Shown here one piece after another: positions 55,995-64,000 of a stretch of DNA of 64,000 nucleotides. The DNA comes from Moraxellaceae bacterium. GTDB taxonomy: Bacteria; Pseudomonadota; Gammaproteobacteria; Burkholderiales; Rhodocyclaceae. The position numbers and the translations under genes are program-made. The notes below the pieces were generated by a model, which saw only the letters and a list, made by a program, of their open reading frames with translations, searched no databases and was not told the DNA's origin. Location of the stretch: positions 69,276-133,275 of the forward strand of contig JAVHYF010000009.1 of NCBI GenBank assembly GCA_031119205.1, written 5' to 3'. The first letter of the stretch is position 1. The number at the start of each line of letters is the position of its first letter.

Positions 55995-57568
55995 CGTGCA
56001 CCTCCTGCCTGGGCGGTCTGGCCGTCGGCCCGTGCGGCGGGCCGGCTGGTGATCTGGAAGCTGAATTGCGGTCGGTTGCGCGCGCTGTTGCTGTCGCTCT
56101 TCAATGTCTTGTCGGACTCGATGTCGAAGGGCTGGCGCAAACGGCTGACCTCGATGCCGCGGTTCTGCTGCAGGTCAGCCACCAGCGCACGGATGCGTTC
56201 GATGGCTGCGCGTGGGTCGCTGGCGGAACCTTCCGGCAGGCTGGCCTCGACGATGAGGCTGGTTTCGCCGGATGCATTCAGGCTGGTGGTGGTGGCCGGG
56301 GCTGCGGTGCTGCCGGTGATCTCGCCGCGCGGGCCTGCCTGCCAGTCCAGGCGCTGCAATTCGACATCCGGAAAGCGTTCCAGCGATTGCGACAGCAGGG
56401 CCAGCAGCGGGCGCGGGCCGCTGCGCTGGGCGGCCACCTGGTCGAGGTTGTCCACTACGCCGCGCAGGGTGTCCAGCGGTGCCGGCAGCTTGGGCAGGCT
56501 GGTCAGCAACTGTTCATAGCGGCGCTCTTCGCGTTGCGTGTCGAGACGCGCCTCCTGTGCCTGCACGCGCAGCTCGCGGGCGTCGAACCAGGCCTTGCTG
56601 GCGGCCAGCCCGAAACCGAACAGTGCCAGCATGCCGGCGGCGAAGATGGCACTGCGCGCCTGCCAGACCCGGAAGTAGCGGCGTTCGCTCTCCGGCGCCA
56701 GCTGCGGTTCGGCCGGCGCACGCTGGGCCAGGCGCAGGAACAGCGGACGGCAGTTGGAGTCAGTGACGGATTCGCGTACCGACAGGCGCTGGTAGAGCGC
56801 TTCCAGCGCGATGGTCTGGAAGTCCAGCGGCTCGCCGCCGGAGAGCTGTGGCAGCAGCGCCTGTTCTTCGTTGCGCGCGGCCAGCATGTACACCGTGAGC
56901 GGGCTGTTGCGCGGGATCCAGCGTTGCGCGCTGATGTACTGGTAGGTCTTGCGGGCCTCGCGCAGGCAGTCCGGTCCCCAGTTGGAATAGGGACCGTCCG
57001 GGGCGGGCGACAGGCGTGCGAAACGCAGCTGGCCTTCGTCGAAGTAGAGCTGGCGGATGCCGCTGGGCGACAGGGCGATGACCAGCCCGCGTGCCTCCGG
57101 CAGCTTGAGGCCGGCCAGCAACTCGCGTGTCATCAGCGGCACGGCGTGCACGGCACGCAGTGCGGCACCGGATGCACGCAGCGCGGTCAGCCAGGGCTCG
57201 ATGGCGGCGGGGCGCGTGATGGCGGCGAACAGGATGCGCTCGTCACGCCGGCCGGTTTTCTCGCGCCCGAGCGAAATGGCCGTGGCGTAAGGCGAGCCGA
57301 AGAAGTGCTGGACCAGCTTGCGCTGGATCAGCGCCTTGCGGTCGGCGCCGATGACGTAGGGAATCGGGTCGAGGTGGAAGCCTTCGTCGGGCAGGTCCAC
57401 CACCAGGCTGTGGATGTCGGCGCGCGGGCGCTGCTGCACCCAGTAGCTGAAGCCGAGCTGGCCCTCCTCGTCGGTGGGGAAGTAATCCGCCAGGGTGAGG
57501 TGGGCGCCGTCGGTGCGGTAGCAGTAGATGCCGGTGTGGTCGACCAGGTGCAGCCAGCGTTTGCTCAT
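55991..57568 (-). CDS. MshI/PilMN-like pilus assembly protein
   Basis: A 525-residue protein. The N-terminal 280 residues look like a cytoplasmic PilM/GspL actin-like part (RWLHLVDHTGIYCYRTDG ... RQLYFDEGQLRFARLSP). One helix near 305-325 (SAIFAAGMLALFGFGLAASK) is followed by a coiled coil and a periplasmic PilN-like part (ELQRLDWQAGPRGEITG). So it seems to join PilM and PilN functions, like MshI or GspL. It lies 12 bp after the platform protein gene. Confidence 0.75.
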   Translation of the reverse strand: MSKRWLHLVDHTGIYCYRTDGAHLTLADYFPTDEEGQLGFSYWVQQRPRADIHSLVVDLPDEGFHLDPIPYVIGADRKALIQRKLVQHFFGSPYATAISLGREKTGRRDERILFAAITRPAAIEPWLTALRASGAALRAVHAVPLMTRELLAGLKLPEARGLVIALSPSGIRQLYFDEGQLRFARLSPAPDGPYSNWGPDCLREARKTYQYISAQRWIPRNSPLTVYMLAARNEEQALLPQLSGGEPLDFQTIALEALYQRLSVRESVTDSNCRPLFLRLAQRAPAEPQLAPESERRYFRVWQARSAIFAAGMLALFGFGLAASKAWFDARELRVQAQEARLDTQREERRYEQLLTSLPKLPAPLDTLRGVVDNLDQVAAQRSGPRPLLALLSQSLERFPDVELQRLDWQAGPRGEITGSTAAPATTTSLNASGETSLIVEASLPEGSASDPRAAIERIRALVADLQQNRGIEVSRLRQPFDIESDKTLKSDSNSARNRPQFSFQITSRPAARADGQTAQAGGAR

Positions 57569-57580
57569 TGCCGTCGGTTC

Positions 57581-58780
57581 TCAGATTTTCATCTTGGTGA
57601 TGACGTCGTAGATCGGGCCCAGCACCGACAGGGCCACCCATAGCATGAGTGCGCCCAGTATCAGGATCAGCAGGGGCTCCAGCGCGGCCTGCAGGCGGCC
57701 GATGGACTCCCGCACGTCGCGATCATAGAAATAACTCACGTTGTGCAGGGCCTGCTCCAGTGAACCGGTGTGCTCACCCACCCGCAGCATGCGGATGACC
57801 AGCGGCGGAAACAGGCCGCTGGCCGAAAAGGCTGCCGTGACGTTATGGCCTTCGGCAATCAGTTGTTCGACCCGTTCCAGCGCATTGCGCACAGCCCGGT
57901 TGCCCACCACGTCCTGCGCGACGCGCACGGTGTCGATGATGGAGATACCGGAGGCGTACATCATGGCGAACAGGCTGGCGAAGCGCGACAGGATGATCTT
58001 GCGGTACACGTCGCCGAACAGCGGCGCAGCCAGCTTGCTGCGGTCCCAGCGGTAGGCTGCACGCGGGGAGGTGGCGATGGCCATCACCAGCCCGGTGCCC
58101 GCCGCCGCCACGCCGATGATCACTGCCGGCCACCAGGCCACCATGAAGTCGGAGAGGGCGACGAGGATCTGCGTCTGCAGCGGCAACTGCTGGCCGGTCG
58201 AGCGGAACAGGCGCGACAGTTCCGGCACCACGAAGATCATTGCCACGAACACCGCGGCGACGGTCACCATCGCGACGATGCTGGGATAGATCAGCAGCTT
58301 CTTGGTGAAGGAGGTCAGCTCGTCCTGGCGCTTCAGCGACTCCGTCAGCTCACGCAGTACGTCGGGCAGGTTGCCACTGGCTTCGCCGGCGCGGATGAGT
58401 GCGCAGAACACGCCGTCGAATACACGGCTTTGTTCGGCCAGCGCCTGCGACAGGGTGCGGCCCCCTTCGATGCTTTCCACCACGCTGGCGATGATCTCGC
58501 GGAAGCGCGGGTGCTCGGTGGAGTCACGCAGGTCGGCAAGCGCCTCGATGAGCGGCACGCCGGCGCGGGTCAGCTGTTCCAGGTGGAAGCAGAAGTGGAT
58601 GCGCTCACGCACCGGTACCTGGCCGCCGACCGCGAAGTGCCGTCGTGTCGGGGCGCCATTGATGAAGTCGAGCTCCATACGCTTGAGGCGCATCTCGAGG
58701 TCGACGATGTTGATCGCGTCCATCTCACCGCGCACCGTGTGGCCCGCGTGGTCCATCGCCTTGTACGCGAAGATGGGCAT
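57581..58780 (-). CDS. mshG: Type II secretion/type IV pilus inner-membrane platform protein (GspF/PilC/MshG)
   Basis: A 399-residue platform protein with two GspF domains and three main helices. Signatures are PIFAYKAMDHAGHTVRGEMD at the start, FCFHLEQLTRAGVPLIEALA, RFASLFAMMYASGISIID and VGEHTGSLEQALHNVSYFYD. It is thought to turn under the ATPase and insert or remove pilins. It follows the ATPase gene by 13 bp. Confidence 0.9.
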   Translation of the reverse strand: MPIFAYKAMDHAGHTVRGEMDAINIVDLEMRLKRMELDFINGAPTRRHFAVGGQVPVRERIHFCFHLEQLTRAGVPLIEALADLRDSTEHPRFREIIASVVESIEGGRTLSQALAEQSRVFDGVFCALIRAGEASGNLPDVLRELTESLKRQDELTSFTKKLLIYPSIVAMVTVAAVFVAMIFVVPELSRLFRSTGQQLPLQTQILVALSDFMVAWWPAVIIGVAAAGTGLVMAIATSPRAAYRWDRSKLAAPLFGDVYRKIILSRFASLFAMMYASGISIIDTVRVAQDVVGNRAVRNALERVEQLIAEGHNVTAAFSASGLFPPLVIRMLRVGEHTGSLEQALHNVSYFYDRDVRESIGRLQAALEPLLILILGALMLWVALSVLGPIYDVITKMKI

Positions 58781-58793
58781 CGCGCGGCGCTCC

Positions 58794-60512
58794 TCAGTGC
58801 TCCACGCTGACCATGCGTTCGGTCAGGTCGACCACGCGCGCCAGTTCATCCAGCGAGGTGCTGCCTTCCAGCACGCGGCGCAGGCCGTCTTCCGCCAGGG
58901 TACGGAAACCCTTGGCGCGGGCGGCGTTACGGACTTCGCGATAGGTGGCGCGACGGGCGATCAGTTCGTCGATGTCCGCGTCCATGCGCATCAGTTCCAT
59001 GACCGCCATGCGGCCGCGGTAGCCCTGGAAGTCGCAACGCGCACAGCCCACCGGGTCGTACAGCGTGGTGACAGGTCGCTCGTTGCTGATGCCCAGCAGG
59101 CGCAGTTCGTAGGGTTCCGGCGGCCGGCCGCGGCGGCAGTGCGGGCACAGCTTGCGCACCAGGCGCTGCGCCACCACGCCGATGATGTTGCCGGCCATGA
59201 TGTCCGGCAGGATGCCGATGTCCTGCAGCCGCGGAATGGCGCCGATGGCGGAGTTGGTGTGCAGTGTGGAATACACCTGGTGGCCGGTCATGGCGGCGCG
59301 GAAAGCCATCTCCGCCGTTTCGGCATCGCGGATTTCACCCACGAGAATGACATCCGGATCCTGCCGCATCATCGAGCGGATGCCGTTCGCGAAGTCGAGC
59401 TTGCTGGCCTCGGACACCGAGGTCTGGCGGATCATCGCCATCGGGTATTCGACGGGGTCTTCGAGGGTCATGATGTTGATGCCCTCGGCGTTGATGTGAC
59501 TCAGGATCGAGTACAGCGTGGTGGTCTTCCCGCTGCCGGTGGGGCCGGTGAACAGCACGATGCCTTCCGGCCGCGCGATCATCAGCTTCATGAGTTCCAG
59601 CTGCGTGTCGGTCAGCCCCAGCTTGTCCAGCGGCACGATGCCCTTCTGGCGGTCGAGCACGCGCAGCACCACGTTCTCGCCATGGATGGTGGGCTGCGAG
59701 GACACGCGGAAATCGATCTCGCGACCGCGGATGTTCAGCGAGATGCGGCCGTCCTGCGGCGCGCGACTCTCCGCGATGTTCATGCCAGCCATGACCTTCA
59801 CGCGGACCGCCATCGCCGGCCAGTAGCTCTTGTGCAGCACGCGGATCTGCCGCAGCAGGCCGTCGATGCGGTAGCGCACGCGCAGGAAGCTGGCTTCCGG
59901 CTCGAAGTGGATGTCCGAGGCTTCACGTTTCACCGCGTCGGACAACAGCGCGTCGATGAGGCGTACGACCGGCTGGCTGTACTCGTCGCTGGAGGCGGCC
60001 AGCGCGCGGTAGTCGACCTCGCCGGTTTCGATCTCGTTGAGGATGCCGTCGATGGACAGCTCGAAGCCGTAGTACTGGTCGATGGCGCGCGCCAGATCGC
60101 TCTCGCCGGCGAGCAGGGTGTCGATCTCTGCATCTTCCGGCAGCACTGCGCGCAGGCGGTCCAGCGCCACCACATCGTCGACGTCGGTGAGCGCCACGGT
60201 CAGCCGCAGCTCTTCCTGTTCCCAGCGCAGCGGCAGCAGGCGGTGGCGCTTGGCCACTTCCATCGGCACCAGTGCCAGGGCTTCCGGGTCGGCGATGGCG
60301 TGGCCCAGGTCCACGCTCTGCTTGTCGAGGGATTGCGACAGCGCATCGCGCAAGGTGGCTTCCGACAGGAAGCCCAGTTGCACGAGCAGCTTGCCCAGCG
60401 GCAGGTTGTTGTGTGCCTGCTCGTGCAGCGCGATCCGCAACTGATCGTCGCTGATCAGGCCTTGTGAGAGGAGCAACTGGCCAAGAGGCTGGCGCGCGGC
60501 GGTGAGGCTCAT
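58794..60512 (-). CDS. mshE: Pilus assembly/type II secretion ATPase (GspE/PilB/MshE) with MshEN domain
   Basis: A 572-residue hexameric ATPase. The N-terminal MshEN region (about 1-60) has two 24-residue motifs starting LGQLLLSQGLISDDQL and LGKLLVQLGFLSEATL. In MshE such motifs bind c-di-GMP, but the Arg that should precede LG is Pro in both, and the second lacks the final Gln. The catalytic part shows FTGPTGSGKTTTLYSI (Walker A), ILVGEIRDAETAEMAFRA (Walker B and Asp box) and a zinc site CPHC...CARC. An extension (elongation) motor is more likely than retraction, since the domain layout is PilB-like. Confidence 0.93.
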   Translation of the reverse strand: MSLTAARQPLGQLLLSQGLISDDQLRIALHEQAHNNLPLGKLLVQLGFLSEATLRDALSQSLDKQSVDLGHAIADPEALALVPMEVAKRHRLLPLRWEQEELRLTVALTDVDDVVALDRLRAVLPEDAEIDTLLAGESDLARAIDQYYGFELSIDGILNEIETGEVDYRALAASSDEYSQPVVRLIDALLSDAVKREASDIHFEPEASFLRVRYRIDGLLRQIRVLHKSYWPAMAVRVKVMAGMNIAESRAPQDGRISLNIRGREIDFRVSSQPTIHGENVVLRVLDRQKGIVPLDKLGLTDTQLELMKLMIARPEGIVLFTGPTGSGKTTTLYSILSHINAEGINIMTLEDPVEYPMAMIRQTSVSEASKLDFANGIRSMMRQDPDVILVGEIRDAETAEMAFRAAMTGHQVYSTLHTNSAIGAIPRLQDIGILPDIMAGNIIGVVAQRLVRKLCPHCRRGRPPEPYELRLLGISNERPVTTLYDPVGCARCDFQGYRGRMAVMELMRMDADIDELIARRATYREVRNAARAKGFRTLAEDGLRRVLEGSTSLDELARVVDLTERMVSVEH

Positions 60513-60526
60513 GGCAATCCGCTGGC

Positions 60527-61747
60527 TTACTGCGCTGCCGGTGCGGGCAGGGTGCGCAGGCGGGCCTGCAGGGCGGCTGGATCGAAGCTCGCCGCGCGCT
60601 GGCTGGCGGACTTCAGCGCGCGTTCGTAGAACTGGCGAGCGAGTGCGCCCTGCTGCAATTGATCCAGGCTGACGGCCAGGTTGTAGAGGATGTCCGGGTT
60701 GTCGACGTCCAGCGTGTGGGCCTGGAAGAAACTCTGTTGTGCCTCACGCCAGCGCGCCTGGCGGGCGAGCAGGCTGCCCAGGGCAAAGTGGGCGGCTGCG
60801 GATTCCGGCTGCGCGGCGACGAGGTTACGCAAACGGCTTTCCGCCGCGGTGTTGTCCCCTTCGCCATATATGAGGGCCAGTTGCGCGCCGGCGTAGGCAT
60901 TCCTGGGGTCGACCGAAAGGCTCTGCCGGAACAGGCGCTCGGCTTCGTCCGGGCGCCCGCTGCGCAAGGCCAGCGTAGCGAGTGCATCCAGTACGTCGGT
61001 GTTGCGTGGCTCCTGCCGCAGGGCCTCGCGGTACAGGGTCAGGGCCTGGTCGAACTGGCCGGCCTGGTAAGCCTGATAGGCGCGCTGACTGGTGGAGCTC
61101 TGGGGGGCTGCCGCGGTGCTGCCGCGCTTGAGTGTGATGGCGGCCGGTTCTTCGCCGTCAGTCGCAGCGGGTGTCCCACCTGCTGCACCGGGCGAAGGGT
61201 TGCTGCGCTCGCGCGGGCGGTTGGTCAGCGTCGCGGCCGACGAGCTGGGTGCGGCCGGAGTGACTGTGGCGGCCGGGGTAGCCGCGACATCGGCAGGCGA
61301 CAGCGCATCCGGTGCGGGCGCGGTAGCGTCAATAACCGGTGCCGGCGGCAGGCTGGTGGCAACACCGTTGCCGGAGGTCAGCGCGGGCCCCAGCTGCATG
61401 CCGCCGCGTGGCTGGATCGACCACCACACATAGGCCGCGCCCAGTGCCAGGATCAACAGGCCCACCCCGGCAATCACCCACGCCAGGTGACGGCTGCGGG
61501 ATTCCTTGATGGCGAATACTTCGCGTGTCGCCATGCGTGCGGCAGCCTGCGCAGCGGGCGCAGTGCGGGCAGGCGCCACACGTGGTGCCGGCGGAGCCTG
61601 GTCCGGTTGCTCGGCGGCTGGCGCGGTCACTGGCGCGTTGTGGGTCGGTGTGGCGAGCGGCTCCAGGCGCAAGCCGTCGTCGGCTGCCTGCTGGGCCTGG
61701 CGTCGTTGTGCTTCGGCCTGTTTCAGCGCATCGATCAGCAGGCTCAC
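60527..61747 (-). CDS. TPR-repeat pilus protein (MshN/GspB-like)
   Basis: A 406-residue bitopic protein. The cytoplasmic start SLLIDALKQAEAQRRQAQQ is like GspB/MshN openings. One helix near 95-115 (HLAWVIAGVGLLILALGAAY), a long Pro/Ala/Thr linker, then about five TPRs (residues 225-395: YQAYQAGQFDQALTLYREAL, SVDPRNAYAGAQLALIYGEG). It overlaps the secretin gene by four bases. Probably a periplasmic scaffold that helps the secretin. Confidence 0.8.
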   Translation of the reverse strand: MSLLIDALKQAEAQRRQAQQAADDGLRLEPLATPTHNAPVTAPAAEQPDQAPPAPRVAPARTAPAAQAAARMATREVFAIKESRSRHLAWVIAGVGLLILALGAAYVWWSIQPRGGMQLGPALTSGNGVATSLPPAPVIDATAPAPDALSPADVAATPAATVTPAAPSSSAATLTNRPRERSNPSPGAAGGTPAATDGEEPAAITLKRGSTAAAPQSSTSQRAYQAYQAGQFDQALTLYREALRQEPRNTDVLDALATLALRSGRPDEAERLFRQSLSVDPRNAYAGAQLALIYGEGDNTAAESRLRNLVAAQPESAAAHFALGSLLARQARWREAQQSFFQAHTLDVDNPDILYNLAVSLDQLQQGALARQFYERALKSASQRAASFDPAALQARLRTLPAPAAQ

Positions 61748-63588
61748 GGCGCCTTGCCTCCTGCTCTCTCTGGCAGGGGCGGAATCAGCTGCGGGCCGAC
61801 GAGGTGTTCGAAGTAGTCCGGTCGGGGCAGCAAGTCACGTTGCCCCGCGTAGTCGCCGGCGATGCTGGTATCGCGCACGATGGTCGGGCGGATGAAGATG
61901 ACGAGTTCTGTCTTGCGCTGGGTGTCGTCCCGGTTCTGGAACAGGGCGCCGATGAAGGACAGCGACGATATGCCCGGCACTGCATCGGTCCTGTTGTCGA
62001 GCAGATCCTCCATCAGCCCGCCGAGCACTGCGATGTTGCCGTTGCCGACCCGCATGACCGAGTCCATTTCGCGGGCGCGGATGACCGGAATGGTATTGAC
62101 GATGCCCTTGTCCTTCAGCACCGGGTTCGGATCCACCGCCTGGCCGATGACGCGCGACAGCGTGGGGCGCACGCCCAGGGTGATGTTGTCGTCATCGCCG
62201 ATCTGCGGCGTGATGTTCATGACCAGGCCGACGGGAACGGAGTGCACCGTTGTCGTATAGATGGTGCGCGCCTGGGCGTTCTGGTTGCCTTCGCGTTCGT
62301 CGACGTCGATGGTGAAATAGATGTTGTCATCCACCACCTTCAGCACGGCACTCTGGTTGTTCAGTACCGACAGCTTCGGGCTGGACAGTACCTTCACGTT
62401 GCCGAAGGACTCCAGCAGCTTGATCGCGCCGTCGAAGTTGCCGCCACGCGATGTGTAGCCCAGCTCGATGAAGGATGACGCTGGCGCGGTGAGTGCGCCC
62501 GCCGCACCCTGGATGACGCGCAAGCCCGTGTCGAAGAGGTTCAGCGCGCTCCAGTTGATTCCCTGCTGGTAATTGCGCGAGAGCTGGACCTCGGCAATGG
62601 TCGCTTCGATCAAGACCTGTCGGCGTGCGCGATGGGACACCTTGTCGAGAAATTCCTGCACCTTCTCGTGCTGACGCGACGTCGCGCGTACGGACAGCAC
62701 GCCGGTCTCGATGTTGGCGATGACCGACGCCGCTTCACGGAAGGTGACTGTGCGAACGGTCGTGCTCTCGTTGGCGCTGGTACCGAGCATGCCCGGTGCA
62801 GGAGCATTGGCACTGGAGCCTGCCGTGGCCGAGTTCTGGCCCAGCGCTGCCGTGATGGCGGAGGTGGCGAGTGGGCTCAGGGTCTGGCTGCTCGTCTGCT
62901 GGATGGTGGTTTCGCCCTTGCCTTCGGGGAATACCTTGTCCGTCTCGCGCAGCAGATCCTTCACGTTCTGTACCAGGGAGTCCCAGAAACGATGTCTTGA
63001 CGTGTTGTCGATGCGTGACTGGGAGCTGTTGCCCGAGGCCATCGCCGTTGGCTGGTTGCCGCCGCTGTTGCCCGTAGAGGCGGCAGAGCCGATCTGCGAC
63101 GCGATCGACACCGAACTGCTCGCGTCGCGGTTCAGGTTGACGTAGTCCACCCGGTAGCTGCGCAGATAAGGGGTGTCCGGCATCACCACCAGGTTCGGTC
63201 CGTCCAGCTCGAAGCGCATGTCCGTCTGACGGGCGATGCGGGTCAGCAATTGCGGCAGCGTCTGGTCCAGCGCATTGAGCGTGACGGTGCCGCTGATGCC
63301 AGGGTGGATGTCCACATTCACGCGTGCGTCCCGCGCCAGCGCGAACAGCAGGTCCTGCACCCGCACATTGTTAACGACTACCGAATAGGTCTCAGGCTTG
63401 GCCTGAGCACGCGGTGGCGGCAGGCTAAGGCTGCGTGAAACGGGAGGAGGGATCTCGCTGGCAGCAGGGGCTGACTGCACGGCTGGCGCCGCCACGTGAT
63501 GCTGGACGGAGGGTTTGACGCCGTTCGGCGCGCACGCTGCGACGAGGCAGCAGACAAGACAGGGGGCTACGAAACGAAGCAGGGACAC
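61744..63588 (-). CDS. mshL: Pilus (MSHA-type) outer-membrane secretin MshL
   Basis: A 614-residue secretin that forms the outer-membrane pore for the pilus. A GTG start at 63588, with GGAAG seven bases before, gives a compact lipoprotein signal ending VCCLVAAC, so the protein is lipid-anchored. An STN-like domain (TVTLNALDQTLPQLLTRIAR) and an N-domain with VRATSRQHEKVQEFLDKVSH precede the secretin core (VLIEATIAEVQLSRNYQQGI, VPVGLVMNITPQIGDDDNIT, GMV-like GNGNIAVLGGLMED). An upstream in-frame start at 63660 lacks these supports. It is first in the pilus operon. Confidence 0.9.
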   Translation of the reverse strand: MSLLRFVAPCLVCCLVAACAPNGVKPSVQHHVAAPAVQSAPAASEIPPPVSRSLSLPPPRAQAKPETYSVVVNNVRVQDLLFALARDARVNVDIHPGISGTVTLNALDQTLPQLLTRIARQTDMRFELDGPNLVVMPDTPYLRSYRVDYVNLNRDASSSVSIASQIGSAASTGNSGGNQPTAMASGNSSQSRIDNTSRHRFWDSLVQNVKDLLRETDKVFPEGKGETTIQQTSSQTLSPLATSAITAALGQNSATAGSSANAPAPGMLGTSANESTTVRTVTFREAASVIANIETGVLSVRATSRQHEKVQEFLDKVSHRARRQVLIEATIAEVQLSRNYQQGINWSALNLFDTGLRVIQGAAGALTAPASSFIELGYTSRGGNFDGAIKLLESFGNVKVLSSPKLSVLNNQSAVLKVVDDNIYFTIDVDEREGNQNAQARTIYTTTVHSVPVGLVMNITPQIGDDDNITLGVRPTLSRVIGQAVDPNPVLKDKGIVNTIPVIRAREMDSVMRVGNGNIAVLGGLMEDLLDNRTDAVPGISSLSFIGALFQNRDDTQRKTELVIFIRPTIVRDTSIAGDYAGQRDLLPRPDYFEHLVGPQLIPPLPERAGGKAP

Positions 63589-63929
63589 GCGCTGACTTCC
63601 GTCTTGGCCAAGGAATTCGCCGGATATTAGCGCAAATCCTCGTAGGCCCAAGACGGACACGGACTATTGGTACTGTGCGCCGTTCACCGGGCTTGCTGCG
63701 CACGATTGTCGCCATGGTGGCCAGCGCCTCTGGCAGGGAGCCTCTCGATCTACACTCAGGCTGGCGGCCCCTCGCCGTCGGGCACTCTTGGCTTGGCCGG
63801 CAGCGCATCCGCTTGTCCTGCTGATGGAGCGCGATGGTGCTTCATATGTGTGGATTGAGGCGGGGGGCTTTAGACGTGCAGCGAGACGGGCGTGCGCGGC
63901 CGATCAGGTGCGGACGTAAGAAAAGGTCC
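63589..63929. other. Region upstream of the pilus operon
   Basis: About 340 bp with no credible gene. The short plus-strand frame at 63667-63858 looks like chance. A pilus-operon promoter should lie here on the minus strand, but I find no clear -35/-10 or sigma54 pair. Confidence 0.5.
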
Positions 63930-63958
63930 TTGACTTGTCCTGAGACGTTGTCCATAAT
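63930..63958 (+). promoter_or_regulatory. Strong sigma70 promoter reading out of the window
   Basis: TTGACT (63930-63935), a 17-bp spacer and CATAAT (63953-63958), followed by CTCGCCTCTCTGCTGCTG. Such a close match with a CT-rich start is typical of stable-RNA promoters in Betaproteobacteria. The gene it drives lies beyond 64000. Confidence 0.65.
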
Positions 63959-64000
63959 CTCGCCTCTCTGCTGCTGGGCAAGCGGGTGTCGCGAAAGCGG

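Noticed and set aside
55844..57643. Plus-strand frame of 599 codons opposite the MshI-like gene
   Set aside because: Shadow frame; operon overlaps support the minus-strand gene.
58302..60467. Plus-strand frame of 721 codons opposite the pilus ATPase
   Set aside because: Walker motifs lie on the minus strand; no motif on the plus strand.
63667..63858. Short plus-strand frame of 63 codons
   Set aside because: No ribosome site, no recognisable product, and composition like non-coding DNA.

Overview
The window is high-GC, gene-dense chromosomal DNA. I infer a betaproteobacterium of the Rhodocyclales type (Thauera, Azoarcus or Zoogloea relatives). The reasons are the PrsK/PrsR/PrsT regulators of the PEP-CTERM/exopolysaccharide world, a phasin, an MSHA-like pilus operon, the order queA-tgt-yajC-secD-secF, and kdsD-kdsC-lptC-lptA. 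I saw no phage, transposase, IS or CRISPR.

Layout. 1-10.7 kb: the 3' end of a SulP-STAS-cNMP transporter; an M14 carboxypeptidase with two paralogous exported alpha/beta hydrolases (minus strand); amiC and tsaE; queG; a DUF2322-like protein; a cytochrome c'-like protein; an unusual repeat/palindrome stretch; and an orphan family 5 solute-binding protein. 10.7-20.2 kb: cytochrome b561, secF, secD, yajC, tgt, queA (minus), tRNA-Leu(CAA), an esterase overlapping queF (plus), and cobA. With queG, the window holds the last four enzymes of queuosine formation (QueF, Tgt, QueA, QueG). 20.2-31.6 kb: a 530-bp leader, then a PEP-CTERM-type sugar transferase, PrsK (kinase), PrsR (sigma54-type regulator), PrsT (TPR lipoprotein), a UDP-GlcNAc C-6 dehydrogenase, a Sel1/lytic transglycosylase and a trypsin-like protease. 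This is the regulatory and initiating arm of an exopolysaccharide/PEP-CTERM programme, without exosortase or polymerase/export genes here.

31.7-43.5 kb: a small unknown protein, Nnr (NAD(P)HX repair), an EamA exporter, a membrane-anchored glutamate-synthase-like protein, nadC, a 45-aa membrane peptide, sodB, a secreted pectin methylesterase, an FtsX-type permease, an EI24 membrane protein and a CinA/MoaB-like protein. 43.5-49.2 kb: a phasin with a near-consensus promoter, lptA-lptC-kdsC-kdsD (LPS transport and Kdo synthesis, with no lptB following), and a KefB-type antiporter.

49.3-63.6 kb: an MSHA-like type IV pilus module on the minus strand. Its order is secretin, TPR protein, MshEN-ATPase, platform protein, MshI/J/K-like proteins, two odd prepilins and a class III nucleotidyl cyclase, all with gaps of about 35 bp or less. 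A convergent sensor-kinase gene overlaps the cyclase tail, and a third prepilin lies beyond it. The window ends in a strong sigma70 promoter (TTGACT-17-CATAAT) pointing out of the window, possibly towards a stable-RNA operon.

The most interesting system-level idea is the pilus operon. It carries a predicted adenylate cyclase as its last gene and an ATPase with a c-di-GMP-type MshEN domain whose motif arginines are replaced. All function calls come from reading motifs; no database search was run.
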